Source: Chloroflexota bacterium
Lineage (GTDB): Bacteria; Chloroflexota; UBA11872; VXNJ01
Direction: 5' to 3'
Assembly: GCA_026707405.1 (NCBI GenBank)
Contig: JAPOWW010000011.1
Coordinates: forward strand, 172,065 to 236,064
Length of the DNA: 64,000 bases
The notes under the pieces are model-generated. The model saw nothing but the letters and a program-made list of their open reading frames with translations. It had not been told where the DNA came from and searched no databases. The first letter of the stretch is position 1. Each line of letters opens with the position of its first letter. Positions 62,961-64,000 of this stretch are shown here, piece after piece. Position numbers and translations under genes: made by a program.

Positions 62961-64000
62961 TCAGCTTCCGCCATTCCGGTTGGCGAGCGGCGTGAAAGTC
63001 TTTGTAACTACGGGGTCGGCAGATGAAGTTGTGTATCCAGATTCAGCCTCCACCAGGCGCAGGACAGGGCCGCCAAACGTCAGCACATACACCTCACTGG
63101 ACACCCCGACTCCAAAGGAACTCACCGGCCAGTTTAGATCTGCGATTTCGATCATGCGCCAGTCTTCCTGAGCGTCCATTTCGATCATCCAAATTCGCCC
63201 GGTGCAATAGTCGGAAAACAGATATGCGCCCTCTATCCATGGGATTTGGGCGCCCCTATAGACGACCCCGCCGACGATCGCGCAACCTCGGGAGCGCCCG
63301 TAGCTGACAACCGGCGCAGTCAGGTCTTCGAATTCGTCGCACTGATACTCGTTAGTGATGTCGTACTCATGGTTACCTTGAATGTCATCGACAGTAAAGC
63401 AGTCGAAACCTTCGAATACCGGCCATCCCAGATTCGCGCCTGGCGCGGCGATCGACACTTCTTCCTCCGCATGCTGGCCGACATCGCCAACCCAGAGCCT
63501 GCCGTCCCGCGGATCGAACGCCATGCGCCACGGGTTCCGCAATCCGTAAGCCCAAATCTCAGGGCGCACGTTCGGCATTCCGATGAACGGGTTGTCGTCT
63601 GGCGCCTTATAAGGCTGTTCAGCCGACGCGCCGCGCACGTCAATGCGGATAATCTTGCCATGCAGACTCTCGAGGCTTTGCGGGCATTTGAAGCAATGGC
63701 CGTCACCTATTCCGAGATAAAGCATCCTGTCCGGTCCAAACCGGATCGCCCCGCCGTAGTGATAGTCGTGGGGATTGATTTGCGGTATCTCCAGGATGAG
63801 CAGCTCTTTTTCAGGTGCCGCGCGGCCATCGACAATGGGAAAGCGCGTGAGCCGCGTAGCCCCTGGGTCTTCCTCACTCTCGCCCGGCGTCGTGTAGAAG
63901 ACATAGAGAAACGGGTAATCACTGAACTCCGGATCGAGAGCCGCACTCAGCAGGCCATCCTCGGGACCGTCGGAATTGGTCCTGTCGGTCAAATCAAGGA
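62961..64000 (-). CDS. PQQ-dependent sugar dehydrogenase family protein, N-terminus beyond window
   Basis: The frame is open to the right edge, so the N-terminus is missing; 346 C-terminal residues are visible. The sequence LLSAALDPEFSDYPFLYVFY, LRNPWRMAFDPRDGRLWVGDVGQHAEEEV and GGVVYRGAQIPWIEGAYLFSDYCTGRIW match the six-bladed propeller of Gdh/Yli-type glucose/sorbosone dehydrogenases. These use PQQ in the periplasm or outside the cell. A codon for His in INPHDYHYGG may be the catalytic one. A TTG at 63992 could be mistaken for a start, but homologues continue upstream of it. Confidence 0.85.
   Translation of the reverse strand, partial: LDLTDRTNSDGPEDGLLSAALDPEFSDYPFLYVFYTTPGESEEDPGATRLTRFPIVDGRAAPEKELLILEIPQINPHDYHYGGAIRFGPDRMLYLGIGDGHCFKCPQSLESLHGKIIRIDVRGASAEQPYKAPDDNPFIGMPNVRPEIWAYGLRNPWRMAFDPRDGRLWVGDVGQHAEEEVSIAAPGANLGWPVFEGFDCFTVDDIQGNHEYDITNEYQCDEFEDLTAPVVSYGRSRGCAIVGGVVYRGAQIPWIEGAYLFSDYCTGRIWMIEMDAQEDWRMIEIADLNWPVSSFGVGVSSEVYVLTFGGPVLRLVEAESGYTTSSADPVVTKTFTPLANRNGGS

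Noticed and set aside
62774..62995. Small plus-strand frame with a hydrophobic stretch near the right end
   Set aside because: It overlaps the end of the sugar dehydrogenase gene and lacks a ribosome-binding site.

Overview
The window looks like a chromosomal segment of a GC-rich (roughly 60 %) bacterium, most likely a Chloroflexota member such as an uncultured marine or sponge-associated SAR202 / Dehalococcoidia / Caldilinea-type lineage. The grounds are the style of the sugar-binding lipoproteins (twin-arginine type signal, LAGC lipobox, then a long Val/Glu/Lys linker), the many phytanoyl-CoA dioxygenase and Gfo/Idh/MocA paralogues, and the frequent TTG/GTG starts behind good Shine-Dalgarno sites. 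The phylum is an inference. No rRNA, tRNA, CRISPR array, transposase or integrase was seen.

Layout. (A) 1-9.7 kb: catabolic enzymes (sugar-phosphate isomerase fragment, PhyH oxygenase, PLP aminotransferase, two Gfo/Idh/MocA oxidoreductases, SDR, cysteine hydrolase, HpcH-type aldolase, GH172/DUF2961 protein). (B) 9.5-17.6 kb: a carbohydrate ABC importer (binding lipoprotein, MalF- and MalG-type permeases), a second near-copy of the binding lipoprotein without its own permeases, another PhyH protein and another Gfo/Idh/MocA protein. (C) 17.6-24.05 kb: a type III restriction-modification operon read leftwards, res - DUF4258-like - DUF2283 - mod, with overlapping or nearly touching genes. (D) 24.2-32.7 kb: PhyH, two tandem FAD amine-oxidase/phytoene-desaturase-like proteins, an unknown 214-aa protein, a creatinase-like M24 protein and two overlapping amidohydrolases. 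(E) 33.1-45.5 kb: a second ABC importer, a Cys-rich lipoprotein, an orphan MalG-type permease with an ACG where its paralogue has ATG, a beta-propeller glycosidase-like protein, a secreted propeller protein, a D-2-hydroxyacid dehydrogenase, a Gfo/Idh/MocA protein and a nitrilase-fold amidase. (F) 45.6-62.7 kb: a cell-envelope glycan region with large YfhO/GT39-like membrane proteins, a flippase, three GT2 glycosyltransferases, a DUF2304 protein, a methyltransferase and two small TM-beta-TM proteins. (G) 63-64 kb: a PQQ-type sugar dehydrogenase running off the right edge.

How the parts fit. Regions A, B, D and E suggest import and stepwise oxidation of sugars, sugar acids and small amides: ABC uptake, NAD-dependent oxidation by Gfo/Idh/MocA, SDR and 2-hydroxyacid dehydrogenases, aldol cleavage, and Fe(II)/2-oxoglutarate hydroxylation. 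Region F would build and export surface glycans from lipid-linked sugars. Region C is a defence island.

The most unusual items are: the toxin-antitoxin-like pair inside the type III R-M operon; a dispersed palindromic element inserted in frame in mod, with a diverged intergenic relative; two genes with good context but no canonical start codon; a degenerate amidohydrolase coupled to an intact one; and the repeated pairing of a large YfhO-like protein with a TM-beta-TM protein. All calls come from reading the sequence and known family motifs; no database search was run.
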